In this document: positions 22,440 through 33,410 of the stretch, one piece after another
Layout: every line of letters starts with the position of its first letter
Numbering within the stretch: the first letter of the stretch is position 1
Assembly: GCA_030323885.1 (NCBI GenBank)
Contig: CM059199.1
Span: forward strand, 75,984,781 to 76,048,780
Length of the DNA stretch: 64,000 nucleotides
Origin: Branchipolynoe longqiensis
Lineage: Eukaryota > Annelida > Polychaeta > Phyllodocida > Polynoidae
Reading direction: 5' to 3'
Translations under genes and position numbers: made by a program
The notes under the pieces: generated by a model
What the model was told of the DNA's origin: nothing
The model's input: only the letters and a program-made list of their open reading frames with translations
Database searches by the model: none

Positions 22440-24290
22440 CTCCCTACGCCGCCTAGTCTCCCGACACTTACTCCGCCCCCCCTCCCCCTCCCACTCCCCT
22501 CCTCCTACCCCCTCCCCCCCCCCCTCCCTGCCGCACCATCGCCCCTTCACACCGCCCCGCCCGTCATGTGCGAACGCTGCCGCCGATGATTCAATCATCT
22601 CCACCGGAACCGGAAACGACGGGCCATTCTCCCTCACGCCGGCCGCGCGTGCCGGTCTCAGACCGCGTCCGCCATCTTGGATCGCCGCCAACCTCAGCTT
22701 CCTCACCTCCTCCACCTCCTCCCTCCCCATCCTCCTTCCGGCTCATCCCCTCCAGCCCCCCTCCCCCCCCTACCTACCCTTCTCCTCACCCATCCCTTTC
22801 CTCCTCCTCTCTCCTCCCCAACCCTCTCCTCCCCAACCCACTCCTCACCCACCCATTTCCTCACCCACCCCTCTCCTCACCCTCTCCTCACCCACCCCTC
22901 TCCTCACCGAACTTGTCACAGAATTTGTCATTTTTTAAATCCCTCTCTTCCTCCTCTCCTCCTCAACCACCCACCCGTCATCTCCTCCCGCTGTCCTCCT
23001 CCCCATCTCCCCCTCTCCTCACTCACCGCTCACCTCACCCTTCTCCTCCTCCACTCTCCTCCTACCCCTCTCCTCACCCAACCCTCACCCTCTCCATCTC
23101 CAGCCCCTCGCCTCCTCCCCACCTCCCTCCTATTCCCATCCTGCTGGTTTACCCTCTTACTCTGTCACTTCTCCAACTTCCCCCACCCACCTCACCCTGC
23201 ACCCCTCCTCCCCAACTGTTCCCACTCCTACACCACACTTACCACAGTCCCCACCATCCCCACCAACCCCACGCAACCCCCTCCTCCCCACCTTCCTCTC
23301 CTTCCCCTCTTCCCCACCCCCTCTTCCCCTCCCTCCTCCTGACATGACCCTATTCCAATATGGCAACACTGCATAATGTATGTGAGCGTCCCAGTGTCGT
23401 GCAGCCCTCCCTCCTCCCCCGGCCCCCTCGCCCTCCCCCCTTCCCCACCCCCCGTCCCCGTCCCCCCTCACCCTCTCCCTGCCCCTTCAACCCCGTCCCC
23501 CGCGCCCTCCCCCTCTGCCTCCCCATTTGCCCCCACCCCACCCCGCCCTGACCCTCCTACACACACCCCACCCTCCGCTTCCTTTACTGGTTCTCCGCCG
23601 TACCCTCCCATCCCTTCCCCTTCCCCCCCCCCTCCCCTCCCCACTCCCTCCCTTCACCTCCTCCCATTCTCTACACCCCTCCCTCTACACCCCCTCCCTC
23701 TACACCCCCTCCATCTACACCCCCTCCCTCTACACCCCACCCCTCTACATCCCCTCCCTCTACACCCCCTCCCTCTACACCCCACCCCCTCGCCCACTCG
23801 ATTCCGTTCTGCCTCCCCACTCCCCCCTCCCCCCTCTCATCCCCTCCCCTCTCTCCCCCTCCTTCCCTTTTTCCAGCCTTCCCTCCCCTACTTGGCCCGT
23901 TCCCCTTCCCTCCATCCCTCTCCTCCATCCCCTCCCCTCTCTCCATCCCCTCCCCTCTCTCCCCCTCCTTCCCCTTTTCCAGCTTTCCCTCCCCTACTTG
24001 CCCCGTTCCCCTTCCCTCCATCCCTTCCCTCCATCCCCTCCCCTCTCTGCATCCCCTCCCCTCTCTCCATCCCCTGCCCTCCCCATTTCCTGTCTCCCTC
24101 CCCACCATAAGCATACATTCCCTTCATCCACCTCCATCCTCTCCCCTCTTCCCGCCATCCCTTTCACCTCCTCACCGCCCTCCCCTATCACCGCCACCAC
24201 ACCCCTATCTCCGCCTCCCTCATCCCACTCCCCCCTCCCCCCATCCCCTCCTATTAACATTCCTCCTGGGCCGCTCTCGGCCCCGCCTAA
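22440..24290. repeat. CT/CCCT-rich tracts around a small CpG island
   Basis: Mostly C/T with the pyrimidine strand on plus. A CpG-rich unique island lies at 22,555-22,690 with accggaaacg and gccgccatcttgg (YY1-type, 22,669-22,681). A second short unique patch is at 23,341-23,400. Local arrays include a 15-bp unit ctacaccccctccct (23,680-23,790) and ctctccatcccctcccct (23,920-24,075). Confidence 0.8.
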
Positions 24291-24299
24291 TGCCCACTA

Positions 24300-26640
24300 A
24301 AGATGACGTCGCCACCCCGCCCCCACCCTCACAGCCACACCCACAACTTCACCCCCACATACCCACCTTCCTTCTCCTCTCACCCCAAGCCAAGCACCAA
24401 GCCCCACACCACGTCCACCACCCCCACCCCCACTTGCACACTCAGCCCCACCCCACCCCCACCCCCACACCACATCCACCACCCCCACCCCCTCTTCCAC
24501 ACTCAGTCCCGCCCCCACCCCACACCACATCCACCACCCCCACTTCCACACTCACACCCACCCCACCCCACCCCCACACTCAGCCCACCCCCACCCCCAC
24601 AATACATCCACCACCCCCACCCCACTTCCACACCCATACCTACGCCCACACCCACCACCCCCACCCCCACTTCCAAACTCAGCCACACCCCCACCCCCCA
24701 CACTACATCCACCCCTCCCCTCCACACTCAGCCCCACCCCCACACCACATCCACCACCCCCACCCCCACTTCCACACTCAGCCCCACCAACACCCCACCC
24801 CCACACCACATCCACCACCCCCACCCCCACTTCCACACTCAGCCCCACCAACACCCACCCCCACTTCCATACTCAGCCCCACCCCCACACCACATCCACC
24901 ACCCCCACCTCCACTTCCACACTCAGCCCCACCTCCACCCCCACACCACATACAACACCCCCACCCCCACTTCCACACTCAGTCCCGCCCCCACCCCCCA
25001 CACCCACATCCACCACCCCCACTTCCACACTCACACCCACCCCACCCCCACCACCACCCACATCCACCACCCCCACTTCCACACTCAGCCCCCACCCCAC
25101 CCCCACCCCCACACCACATCCACCACCCCACCCTCACTTCCACACTCAGCCCCACCCCCACCCCACCCCCCACCCCCACATCCACCACCCCCCCACTCCC
25201 ACTTCCACACTCAGCCCACCCCCACCCCCACAACACATCCACCACCCCCACCCCACTTCCACACCCATACCTACACCCACACCCACCACCCCCACCCCCA
25301 CTTCCAAACTCAGCCACCCCCCCCCACCCCCCCACACCACATCCACCCCTCCCCTCCCACACTCAGCCCCCACCCCCACACCCAGATCCACCACCCCCAC
25401 CCCCACTTCCACACTCAGCCCCCACCAACACCCCCACCCCCCACACCACATCCACCACCCCCCACCCCCACTTCCACACTCAGTCCCACCCCACCCCCAC
25501 ACCACATCCACCACCCCCACCTCCACTTCCACACTCAGCCCCCCCACCCCCCACCCCCCACACCACATCCACCACCCCCCACTTCCACACTCAACCCCAC
25601 CACCTCCCCACATCCACATCCACCACCCCCCACCTTCCACACTCAGCACCACCCCCACCCCCACACCACATCCACCACCCCCACCACCACTCCCACACTC
25701 ACCCCACCCACCCCCCCACCCCCACATCCACATCCACCACCCCCCACTTCCACACTCAGCACCCACCCCCACCCCCACACCACATCCACCACCCCCACCA
25801 CCACTTCCACACTCAGCCCCACCCCCACCCCACCCCCACATCCACATCCACCACCCCCACTTCCACACTCAGCCCCACCCCCACCCCCACACCACATCCA
25901 CCACCCCACCCCCCACTCCCACACCAGCCCCACCCCCACCCCCACACCACATCCACCACCCCACCCCCACTTCCACACTCAGCCCCACCCCCACCCCACC
26001 CCCACATCCACATCCACCACCCCCACTTCCACACTCAGCCCCCCCCACCCCCACACCACATCCACCACCCCCACCACCACTTCCACACTCAGCCCCACCC
26101 CCTACCCCACCCACACTTCCACACTCAGCCCCACCCCCACCCCAACACCACATCCACCACCCCCACCACCCCCACACCCACACCCATACCCATACCCATG
26201 CCCACACCCATGCCCACTACCACATCCACCACCCCCAACCTCACTTCCACCCCCACTTCCACACCCACACCCGCCCCCCACACCCATGCCCACACCCACA
26301 CCCACACCCCACCCACACCCTCACCCACACCCACATCCACAACCCCCACTTCCACACCCACACGCACATCCACATCCATATCCACCACCCCCACTCCCAT
26401 TTCCACACCCACTTCCACACCCACACCCACCCCAATACCTGCACCCACTCCCACACCCACACCCGCACCCATACCCATGCCCATACCCACATCCACACAG
26501 CCCCACCCCCACTCCCACACCGTCATCCGCCACCCCCACCCCTACTTCTATACCCACACACATACCCATTCCCACGGCCACACCCACACCCACACTTCCA
26601 CTAACACCCACCCACACACCCACACCCACACTCCCACCTA
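24300..26640. repeat. 2.3-kb C/A minisatellite (~50 bp unit)
   Basis: Unit approximates cacttccacactcagcccca, then cccccacaccacatccaccaccccca, with length variants 36-70 bp. The distal part (26,160-26,640) changes to cccatacccacacccac units. Virtually no G on the plus strand. Open frames of ~780-800 codons cross it in two plus frames, made of His/Pro/Thr/Ser; they are not genes. Confidence 0.9.
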
Positions 26641-26729
26641 GCGGCCTGATTCAGAACCACCAGGACCGATTGAAAGAGCATACACAAATACAAAAAAAAC
26701 GTTAGTACCAAAAAAAAACACAAAAAAAC

Positions 26730-27065
26730 TCCACCCCGCTCCAACGCGACAAATTGATTACCCGCCCTGCCGCTAGGAGTCGCAGCTGCGCATGCGCCGT
26801 CTCATCGGCCAGTGTCAACAGGGTGGCGGTATTAGCGGTAGATTATCGCCGAATCTACCGCGCACCCAGCGCCCGCTCTGCTTAATTTAATTTACAATCG
26901 GGTAGCCATTAGTTTGGTATGGGTTAAGGGATGGTGGTGGATGTGGGGGGGGGGGGAGTTGGTGGTGGAGGTGTATGTGTGGGGGGGTGCGGGAAGACGA
27001 GGTTAGCTCACGCCCGTCGGCGCTATTGCTCGTTGCCATGGTAACGGGACACTGGAGGGTGGAGG
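26730..27065. promoter_or_regulatory. CpG island with X-box and NRF1 motifs
   Basis: tgcgcatgcgc at 26,787-26,797 is a palindromic NRF1-type site. A perfect 14-bp RFX X-box, gttgccatggtaac, lies at 27,032-27,045. Other features are gattatcgccgaatctaccg (26,850) and ttaatttaatttacaatcgg (26,881). On minus, the X-box overlaps an ATG in good Kozak context (accATGGcaacg) followed by ~18 non-repetitive codons before His/Pro repeats. In animals X-boxes mark promoters of ciliary genes. No gene is proven here. Confidence 0.45.
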
Positions 27066-27439
27066 GGTATTCCCTCCCCTGGTTTGTCGTCTGGCTGGTA
27101 GGGGGGTGTGGGTGTGGGTGTGGGTGGTGGTGGTAGGGGGTGTTTATCTGGACGGGACCTCCCTGAGGTGAGGCCGGGAGGGGTCGGTTGTGGCTTCTTT
27201 GTAAACGGGTATAACCAGGCAGGGGTGATGATGATGGTACCCTGCCACCCCAACACATGCACATTACACACCAACCACACACACCCTCCTACGTACATGA
27301 ACACACGAACCACACACCACATACCACATACACGAAAGATGTACATACATGCACATGCATCACACACCAAAACCACAAACTACACCATGCAACACACAAG
27401 TAAAGCTTGTATTATTATCGATGCCTCTAGAACAGTTTG

Positions 27440-27728
27440 ATTTTTATCATCGTCTATTGGACATCAAACATATGGTCATTCTGACATATTTCGTTGGAGG
27501 AAACCTGGTGCCACCACATAGGCTACTCTTTCCGATAAGCAGCAAGAGGTCTTTTATATGCACTTTCCCACAGACAGGACAGCACATACCACAGCCTTTG
27601 ATGAACCAGTCGTGGACCACTGGTTGTTACGGAAAATAGCCCAAACCATAAATGGATCCACTGAGAATGATCGATCAGATGACTGACAGCTTCACAGGTG
27701 GACACTCTACCGCCTGAGCTACGTCCCA
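27440..27728 (-). mobile_element. Molluscan-type tRNA SINE
   Basis: Minus-strand SINE. The head reads tgggacgtagctcaggcggt (A box) on minus. The body includes ttatggtttgggctattttc and gtgcatataaaagacctctt, then gctgcttatcggaaagagtagcc and a caggtttcctcc block. The gtgcatataaaagatccctt-gctgct and gggtttcctc order is one I know from gastropod and bivalve SINEs. It is the best taxonomic clue in the window. Confidence 0.7.
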
Positions 27729-27769
27729 CTCCCCCACCATGCAGCACACCACAGCTTATTAGTGCTGCT

Positions 27770-27892
27770 GCTACTGTGGGGCAGCACTATATTACAAAGG
27801 TGCCATGAGTGTGCACTGCCACAAATCGCTACACATCCTGATATGACCTTAGATGTTGCTAGGATGTAAGATCCCAACAAACAAACAACGAA
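27770..27892 (+). mobile_element. S1 SINE 3' fragment
   Basis: gtggggcagcactatattac through tgatatgaccttagatgttg to the A/C-rich tail caacaaacaaacaac. Body and head are absent. Confidence 0.75.
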
Positions 27893-28119
27893 AACGGTCT
27901 AGGTCTGTCATGTGTAGCCTTGCCTTTAATTCGCAGGGGGGGGGGGGAGAACCGGCACTTGCTGCCCGCTGTTTCTTCCTCCTCCCTCCAGATTCTCGCA
28001 TCAGATCTCGCGTCCCCTGAGGCGCCACCTGTCGCCTCCCACCAGAACCTACCCGAGCGCTGGTATTCTCTCCATCACTCCTCCAGCAGCCAAGATTACA
28101 TTTTTTGTTTTGCTAATCA

Positions 28120-29095
28120 TAGTTGCATTGTCCAAAGCAATTGCTTCAAAACCAAAACACTTACCTAGATTTAATCCTGATTATGCAGGTTCGATACTGA
28201 TGCAGTTATTAAGCATTTTTGGCTGCGTTGAAGGGAATACTTAGACCATTTTGTAGAAGCCGTTTTTGTTATTAATGTTAAAGCCTATGATGATTCGATT
28301 CTGGGGTTGTTTGTAACCTTACGACGGTTACTGGTTACAGAACTGCAACATTAATAGAGAGGCTCTGATAAATCGGCCCAATCTTTGGTTGAAGACTTAA
28401 CTTCAGTAGGGAGTGTTGTAGAAGCTGGGGACATCTTTACAACATTGTAACGGCAAGGCATTGGGGTGGCAGCGAATCTCTTCGGTCCGGTGGTAGTTGA
28501 GCTGTAGATGTAGTTGAGCACTTGTATCCAGTCAGCAGCAAGGGATTCGAGGAAGGTGGGTAAAAATGGGTGCAGCGGTGGTTCCAGCAATGAGAACAAG
28601 ACAGAGAAATTGTAAAGGTGAAGGGCCCCACCCAAGAACACAACTACCCTGGTCAGGGAAAGAAGTATGCCTGAGAGAAATCGAAAGGGCAGAGTGTAGG
28701 AAAGAGAAATAAGGAGAGTTGAGTCAAAGGACTGTGTCTATTTGCTCTATGGTGACCAACCAGCGAGCCATAGACACGGAGAGCGTAAGAGTAGAAAGTG
28801 AAATGCTGGCAGGGTCCCCCTCCTGGAACTCTTTTCAGACATATCAAGGACGAGCAAGGCCGGCGGAGAGGTGATAGAGAGAGGTGTGGATAGAGTGCGG
28901 TCCGGATAGCAAGTGAAAGCCTATGACGTCAGAATTTCGACGTGCACACCCAAATCAATTTGATATTTTGTCACTTCAAAGATGGAAATTCATGACAGAA
29001 GGCGCTTCAAACTAAACTAAGGTAGCTTGTAATATTAAACCTAATATATTTATCTTTTAGAGAAATAGCAGGAACTCATAATCATCGCAATATGC
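28120..29095. mobile_element. Family H copy split by a 625-bp insertion
   Basis: The left half (28,120-28,290) ends ttaaagcctatga. The right half (28,916 on) resumes aaagcctatgacgtcagaat and continues through the usual blocks to cataatcatcgcaatatgca. Joining the halves at one copy of aaagcctatga restores the H order, which confirms a clean insertion. Confidence 0.8.
28291..28915 (-). mobile_element. 625-bp retroposed unit with 11-bp target duplication
   Basis: Flanked by aaagcctatga at 28,280-28,290 and 28,916-28,926. Read on minus it begins cacttgctatccggaccgca and ends in accccagaatcgaatca with no poly-A. It is homologous along its length to the plus-strand unit 49,127-49,740. Variable-length ~11-bp duplications and lack of TIRs fit LINE-mediated retroposition. 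It carries a 31-codon frame beginning MSEKSSRRGT that is shared with the 49-kb copy. Confidence 0.75.
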
Positions 29096-29158
29096 AACCG
29101 GTATATGGTTATTCCATAATCAGGTTATCGCATTACACATTTTTTATGAGAATGGGAT

Positions 29159-29477
29159 CATGTGGTGTTCTCTGTGGCGGAGTGGTTAGAGTGTCTGACT
29201 TTTTTCTAGGTTGGAATCCTAATCTGAAGGTCGCTGGTTCGATTCCCTGTGCCCCCACCTCTGCCAATTTGGATTTCCACTGCTGTGTATAACTTACAGT
29301 GACATCAAAGGCCAGTTGCTCTCATTCCATGTCTATGTGGTGTGGGAGGTTAAAAATCCCTTGGGTCGGTAAAAGTGTAGACTCAGGCTTTCAATCGACA
29401 AACTGTCTAATGGTGAAAACAAGTCTATTTAGACTTATCCATGATAGGCAGTATAAATCTTCAAGAAAAAAAAAAAA
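29159..29477 (+). mobile_element. SINE family C, full length
   Basis: tRNA-like head gtggcggagtggttagagtg with B box ctggttcgattccctgtgcc. Body ccacctctgccaatttggat, ggtgtgggaggttaaaaatc. 3' tail atgataggcagtataaatct followed by a 12-base A-run. This is the reference copy for the family: 319 bp, non-autonomous. Confidence 0.85.
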
Positions 29478-29539
29478 GTTCACATCAATGACAACGATAG
29501 ACAGAAGTTTCAACTTCACGATGAATTTAACTAACCGTG

Positions 29540-30050
29540 TTACAGTTACGCATGCTGATGGCTTTGAATTCCTCCCATATATTTAAGATAAATATATTAC
29601 CTGATTGCTATTATCTATCTTATTTTTAGTTTGAGGAAACTTTTATCACGAATCATTAACTTTGGAGGTATAGTAAAACCTCTATAAATCGACCGACCTT
29701 GGAACCGACTTTAAGTGGTCCATTTAGGGAGGTGGTCGGTTTTAGGAGTTAGACTATGGCTACAATGGTATTGTTGGGACCGAAATAAAGCGATCGATAT
29801 AGGGGAGTAGTCAATATTTGGAGGTGGTCAGTTAGAGAGGGTTTACTGTACAGGTATTTGAAGTGAAAACATGTCAAATTACTTTTGGTGTGCACATCGA
29901 AATGCTGGGCTCCTATGACGGGTTCTATTAACTTCACTTACATTTATTTAGTAGTCCCTTCTATGCAGCAACACAAGTATAATAAGCGCATCAGTATCTA
30001 AGTTGGATATAGGCTCAAATTTACAGAAGCGTCTTGGTTTCGAGAAATTC
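29540..30050. mobile_element. Family H copy split by a family A MITE
   Basis: H left portion gctgatggctttgaattcct ... ttgaggaaacttttatcacg is interrupted at 29,671-29,848 by family A. H then resumes (atttgaagtgaaaacatgtc, gggttctattaacttcactt, gcgcatcagtatctaagttg) to ttcgagaaattcgatgcttg. Confidence 0.75.
29671..29848. mobile_element. Family A MITE, TA-flanked, nested in H
   Basis: Starts tagtaaaacctctataaatc (first C mutated to T), ends gttagagagggtttactg, with TA on both sides (29,669-29,670; 29,849-29,850). 178 bp. Internal cgatcgatataggggag and ccatttagggaggtggtcgg blocks match the other A copies. Confidence 0.85.
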
Positions 30051-30060
30051 GATGCTTGTG

Positions 30061-30195
30061 TCATGGGGGGGGGGGGGTGATGAAACTGGGAAAATATTGC
30101 GCCTAGAGCAGGACTCGAACCCACATCTCTTTGATTTTCTGGGCCAGTGTGCTTACCATTACATACAGACGACTACACTCGTCCCCCTGGAATTG
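30061..30195 (-). mobile_element. Family D tRNA-like SINE, partial
   Basis: Matches 37,015-37,130: tgcgcctagagcaggactcg followed by aacccacatctctttg, the reverse of a tRNA-like B box (gggttcgagtcc). The A-box side near 30,155 (gtgcttaccattacat) is degenerate. A 13-base G-run precedes it. Confidence 0.65.
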
Positions 30196-30389
30196 TAAGT
30201 ATTTTAATGCTTACGATTACATACATACATGCAGGCAGTGCACTTACACATACACAGGGTAGGTTCAACAACTATACAGCGCATAGCTTGTATAGGATCA
30301 TGGTCACGGCAACCAGTGTCGTGGGGGTGATGATTTTACTGTACTTATAAGTTATATTAAAGTTGCACAGTCCGAAGCCTTTGAGTTTG

Positions 30390-30562
30390 TGTCATTATCA
30401 GGATCAGGATAATGTGACTGAGTGGGATATCGGATCATGGTGCTGGTCACCTTGTCTCTTAGTGGGACATCACTATGAAATTGAGATGAGTCTACGCTGT
30501 CACAAGTCGATACCCGTCCTGATGTGACCTTAGATGTTACTAGGATGTAAAACCCAAACTAA
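30390..30562 (+). mobile_element. S1 SINE 3' half
   Basis: tcaggataatgtgactgagt through ctgatgtgaccttagatgtt to aaaacccaaactaacg. Confidence 0.8.
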
Positions 30563-30654
30563 CGTTGGTATGCGTCTCATTGTCTGAATAGCCATCTACA
30601 TCTCTGTAAGCCTAGATTTATATGCGTGTTTGCCCTCTCACTCTATCTCACTTA

Positions 30655-31160
30655 TATGAATATATATATAATATATATGTATATATATAGACAGTACCAC
30701 AACTACATTTCGCCATCCTAATACCCATATTGCACCGAAATAGGAAGAGCTTTTCCGCCTCTCCGCCTCCACATCCCCCATCTCCCCATCCCCCACCACC
30801 CATCTCCCCATCTCTCCATCTCCCCATCTCCCCATCACCCATCTCCCCATCCCCCACCACCCATCTCCCCATCTCTCCATCTCCCCTTCTCCCCACCCCC
30901 TCTCCCCATCTCCCCATCCCCATCCCCCGTCTCCCCATTTCCCCATCTCCCCATCTCCTCATCTCCCCGTCTCCCCGGCCCCCATCTCCCATCTCCCCAT
31001 CCCCCTCCACCCATCTCCCCATCTCTCCATCTCCCCATCTCCCCACCCCTTCTCCCCGTCTCTCCATCTCCCCATCCTCCATCCCCCATCTCCCCATCTC
31101 CCCGTCTCCCCGTCTCCCCATCTCCTCATCTTCCCATCTCCCCACCTCCCCACATCACCC
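30655..31160. repeat. (TA)n and (CCCCATCTCC)n arrays
   Basis: A short (TA)n at 30,660-30,688, a unique spacer, then 30,760-31,155 of ccatctcccc decamers with a recurring cccatccccc-accacccat variant. It ends in a C-run at 31,168-31,178. Confidence 0.85.
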
Positions 31161-31199
31161 AACGCCCCCCCCCCCCCAGCGTGCCTTCCCTTCCTCCAA

Positions 31200-31484
31200 C
31201 CTCCTCCCCGCCCCTCATTTCATCCACATCCGTCATGCGCATAGAACACTGCGCATGCGCCTGAGGGGACCAATCCAACCCTATCCAACCCGCGCCGACC
31301 AATCCCAACTCTGTTACCATGGCAATAAAAACAAGATGATCCCGGGCCTGGCTCCCATGGATACAGCCCGGCATCCCCGCGCTGACCGAGCGTGCCCTCT
31401 TGACTCCAGGAGTCGGCAGAACGCGCATTGCTCTCACTTCCGGTTCCGCTTTGTCTCCGAGTCTGCGCGGCAGCATACATCAGA
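31200..31484 (+). promoter_or_regulatory. Candidate promoter: NRF1, CCAAT, X-box and ETS motifs
   Basis: In order on plus: tgcgcatgcgc at 31,250-31,260; ccaat at 31,270-31,274 and near 31,299; a near-perfect X-box gttaccatggcaat at 31,313-31,326 (one mismatch, last base); acttccgg at 31,436-31,443. All lie within 240 bp upstream of an ATG at 31,485, in CpG-rich non-repetitive sequence. This mix is typical of TATA-less animal promoters, and the X-box points to a ciliary gene. Inferred only. Confidence 0.45.
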
Positions 31485-31571
31485 ATGAGCCTCGCTTTCA
31501 AAGCGAGCTCCATCACCATCCGGGCACTCGGAGGCGGCGTCTTATGGAGCGAAGTCATCGCGTCTAAGTGA
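31485..31571 (+). CDS. Possible 28-aa ORF or first exon, unrecognised
   Basis: ATG at 31,485 opens a 28-codon frame (MSLAFKASSITIRALG...) ending TGA at 31,569-31,571. It is non-repetitive and lies ~40 bp downstream of the ETS-like site in the preceding island. A gtgatt sequence at the stop could act as a weak splice donor, giving a first coding exon. I do not recognise the peptide. Equally it may be chance in a CpG island. Confidence 0.15.
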   Translation: MSLAFKASSITIRALGGGVLWSEVIASK

Positions 31572-32100
31572 TTATACGCGACGCGCCGGGCCGGGGCGCC
31601 GTCTGACGGGCGCGCCGGGAACCACGGCCGGTCGGCCGGCCCGCCGGCCGGGAGGGAAACAGGGGAGCAGCTCGGGGAGGACGGGTGTGGGGGTGTGGTC
31701 GGGGGGGTGGGGTGGAGCAGGGAGCGGGTTAGTGGGGCGGGCAGGGTGCTGGCTGCGGGGGAGGGGGGCTGGAGAGGGGGGGGGGGGGCGAGTAGGGAAG
31801 GGGCGGATGTTAGTTGAGGGAGGAAGGGGGAAATATTTGTGGGAGAGGAGAGCTTGGTGGAAGGGAGAATGTGTGGAATAGTTAAAGTGGGAAGATGTTG
31901 GGGTTAGTGGGAGGGGTGGGGTGAAATAGTGGGAGAAGGAAGGGGTTGGTGTGAGTGGCGGTGGGGAAGGGGTAGTGGGAGAGGGAGGGGTGGGGACGTG
32001 AGGTGGGGTGGGGGGCGCGGGGAGGAGCTTGGAGTTGAGGGCGGGTGGAAGAGGGGGAGGGGTGGAGGGAAGGGGGAGGGGAGGGGGGTGTTAGGCGCGG
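31572..32100. repeat. CpG-rich edge then G-rich purine tract
   Basis: 31,572-31,670 is very CpG-rich (gacgcgccgggccggggcgc). 31,680-32,095 is GGGGTGGG/GGGAGG with the G strand on plus. An NRF1-like tgcgcgtgcgca follows at 32,121-32,132. Confidence 0.75.
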
Positions 32101-32249
32101 TTGATCTGCTAAGGGCAACGTGCGCGTGCGCATCTTTTATCGCGTTGACATTGCACTGCTGACAGGCAGTTTATTTTATCCTTCCTCTTTCACACCGGTG
32201 AGAGGAGTAGATTTTCCTAGATGGAGAGAGCCTCCTCTCAGTCTTACAG

Positions 32250-32860
32250 ACAATAGGACACAAACAAAACTACCAAACATACAAACACACAAACAACACT
32301 GCCAAGCATATAAACACACAAACAAAACTACCAAACATACATACACACAAACAAAATTACCAAGCATACATACACAAAAGAAAACTACCAAGCATACAAA
32401 CACACAAACAAAACTACCAAATATACATACATGCAAACAAAACTAACAAACATACACACACAAACAAAACTAACAAACATACACACAAACAAACAAAACT
32501 ACCAAACATACATACACACAAACAAAACTACCAAACTTACATGCCCACAAAAAAAACTACCAAACATACATACACACAAACAAGACTACCAAAACATACA
32601 TACACACACAAAACTACCAAACATATGTGAACACAGACAAACCTACCAAAATATACATACACACAAACAAAACTACCAAACATATGTACACACAAACAAA
32701 ACATACATACACACAAACGAAACTACCAAAACATACATACACACAAACAAAACTACCAAGCATACATACATACACAAAACTACCAAACATTCAAACACAC
32801 AAACAAAACTACCAAGCATACAAACACACGCACACAAACAAAATATACCCTACAAAACCC
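32250..32860. repeat. ~30-bp minisatellite acaaacaaaactaccaaaca
   Basis: About 20 units of acaaacaaaactaccaaaca plus tacatacacac, with 26-36-bp length variants and some tandem doublets. It ends at acaaaatataccctac. Confidence 0.9.
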
Positions 32861-32924
32861 ACAGCTATGAGTACTTTGCGATTCTGGGAAGACTCGATAC
32901 CTGACTGATGGATTTGTACATAGA

Positions 32925-33400
32925 AAATTAAAAGCTGCATAATCCGATGAAAGCATAAAATTGTGGAAAGCCGAAACTCGATTTGACCTACATATTCACT
33001 GCCTTAGATACTGGTGGACTCGTTAATACCCCCATCACACCACAAAACTAGTTCTCGCTACTTCTTGAAAATGTTGCTGAATGGACTCAAACTATGTGCT
33101 TAGTAGCAACTTTTCACGCTATTTTTACGAATGGAATGGATGGCCTAGAAAGGAATGGTGCTCAAGAACTTTGAGCATGTCCAAAATTCTCTTGCAGCTA
33201 CGTTCTACCCTGACCACAGCCCGTTTTAGAACGTGCTCGGACGTTTTGAGAAGTAGTTTGGTGTGATGGGGGTGTAAATATTGCTCACACTACGTTGCAG
33301 TCTGGTGCTCCTATCACACATTGCTATACCCCAATATGAAATGGAAACATGCCTTTATTAATTTTGGCATGCACATTCAAATGCTGGACAGTATTGGCAT
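32925..33400. mobile_element. Family H copy interrupted by a Harbinger-like MITE
   Basis: The left part starts attaaaagctgcataatccg and reaches gccttagatactggtggact. After the MITE it continues (gttgcagtctggtgctccta, taattttggcatgcacattc) in strongly diverged H sequence. Confidence 0.6.
33027..33274. mobile_element. Harbinger-like MITE, TAA duplication
   Basis: 248 bp flanked by TAA (33,024-33,026; 33,275-33,277). TIR tacccccatcacaccacaaa, against cacccccatcacaccaaact in reverse complement. The 3-bp TWA duplication is typical of PIF/Harbinger. Confidence 0.8.
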
Positions 33401-33410
33401 TGTCATCACC

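Noticed and set aside
22351..23347. Pro/Ser-rich frames of 195-259 codons
   Set aside because: Translation of CCCT-rich tracts crossing an H element end and a CpG island.
24290..26705. Open frames of ~783 and ~800 codons
   Set aside because: Only His/Pro/Thr/Ser from a C/A minisatellite; two overlapping frames are open at once, with no domain and no codon bias other than repeat composition.
28291..28915. Solo LTR of a retrovirus-like element
   Set aside because: No TG...CA termini in the transcribed orientation, 11-bp rather than 4-6-bp duplication, and no primer-binding or polypurine signals beside it.
29170..29250. tRNA gene candidates (also 27,650-27,728, 37,060-37,140, 58,570-58,660, 63,830-63,910)
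   Set aside because: A/B-box-like blocks are present, but each is the head of a SINE copy with degenerate stems and the same downstream body. None folds as a clean cloverleaf by eye.
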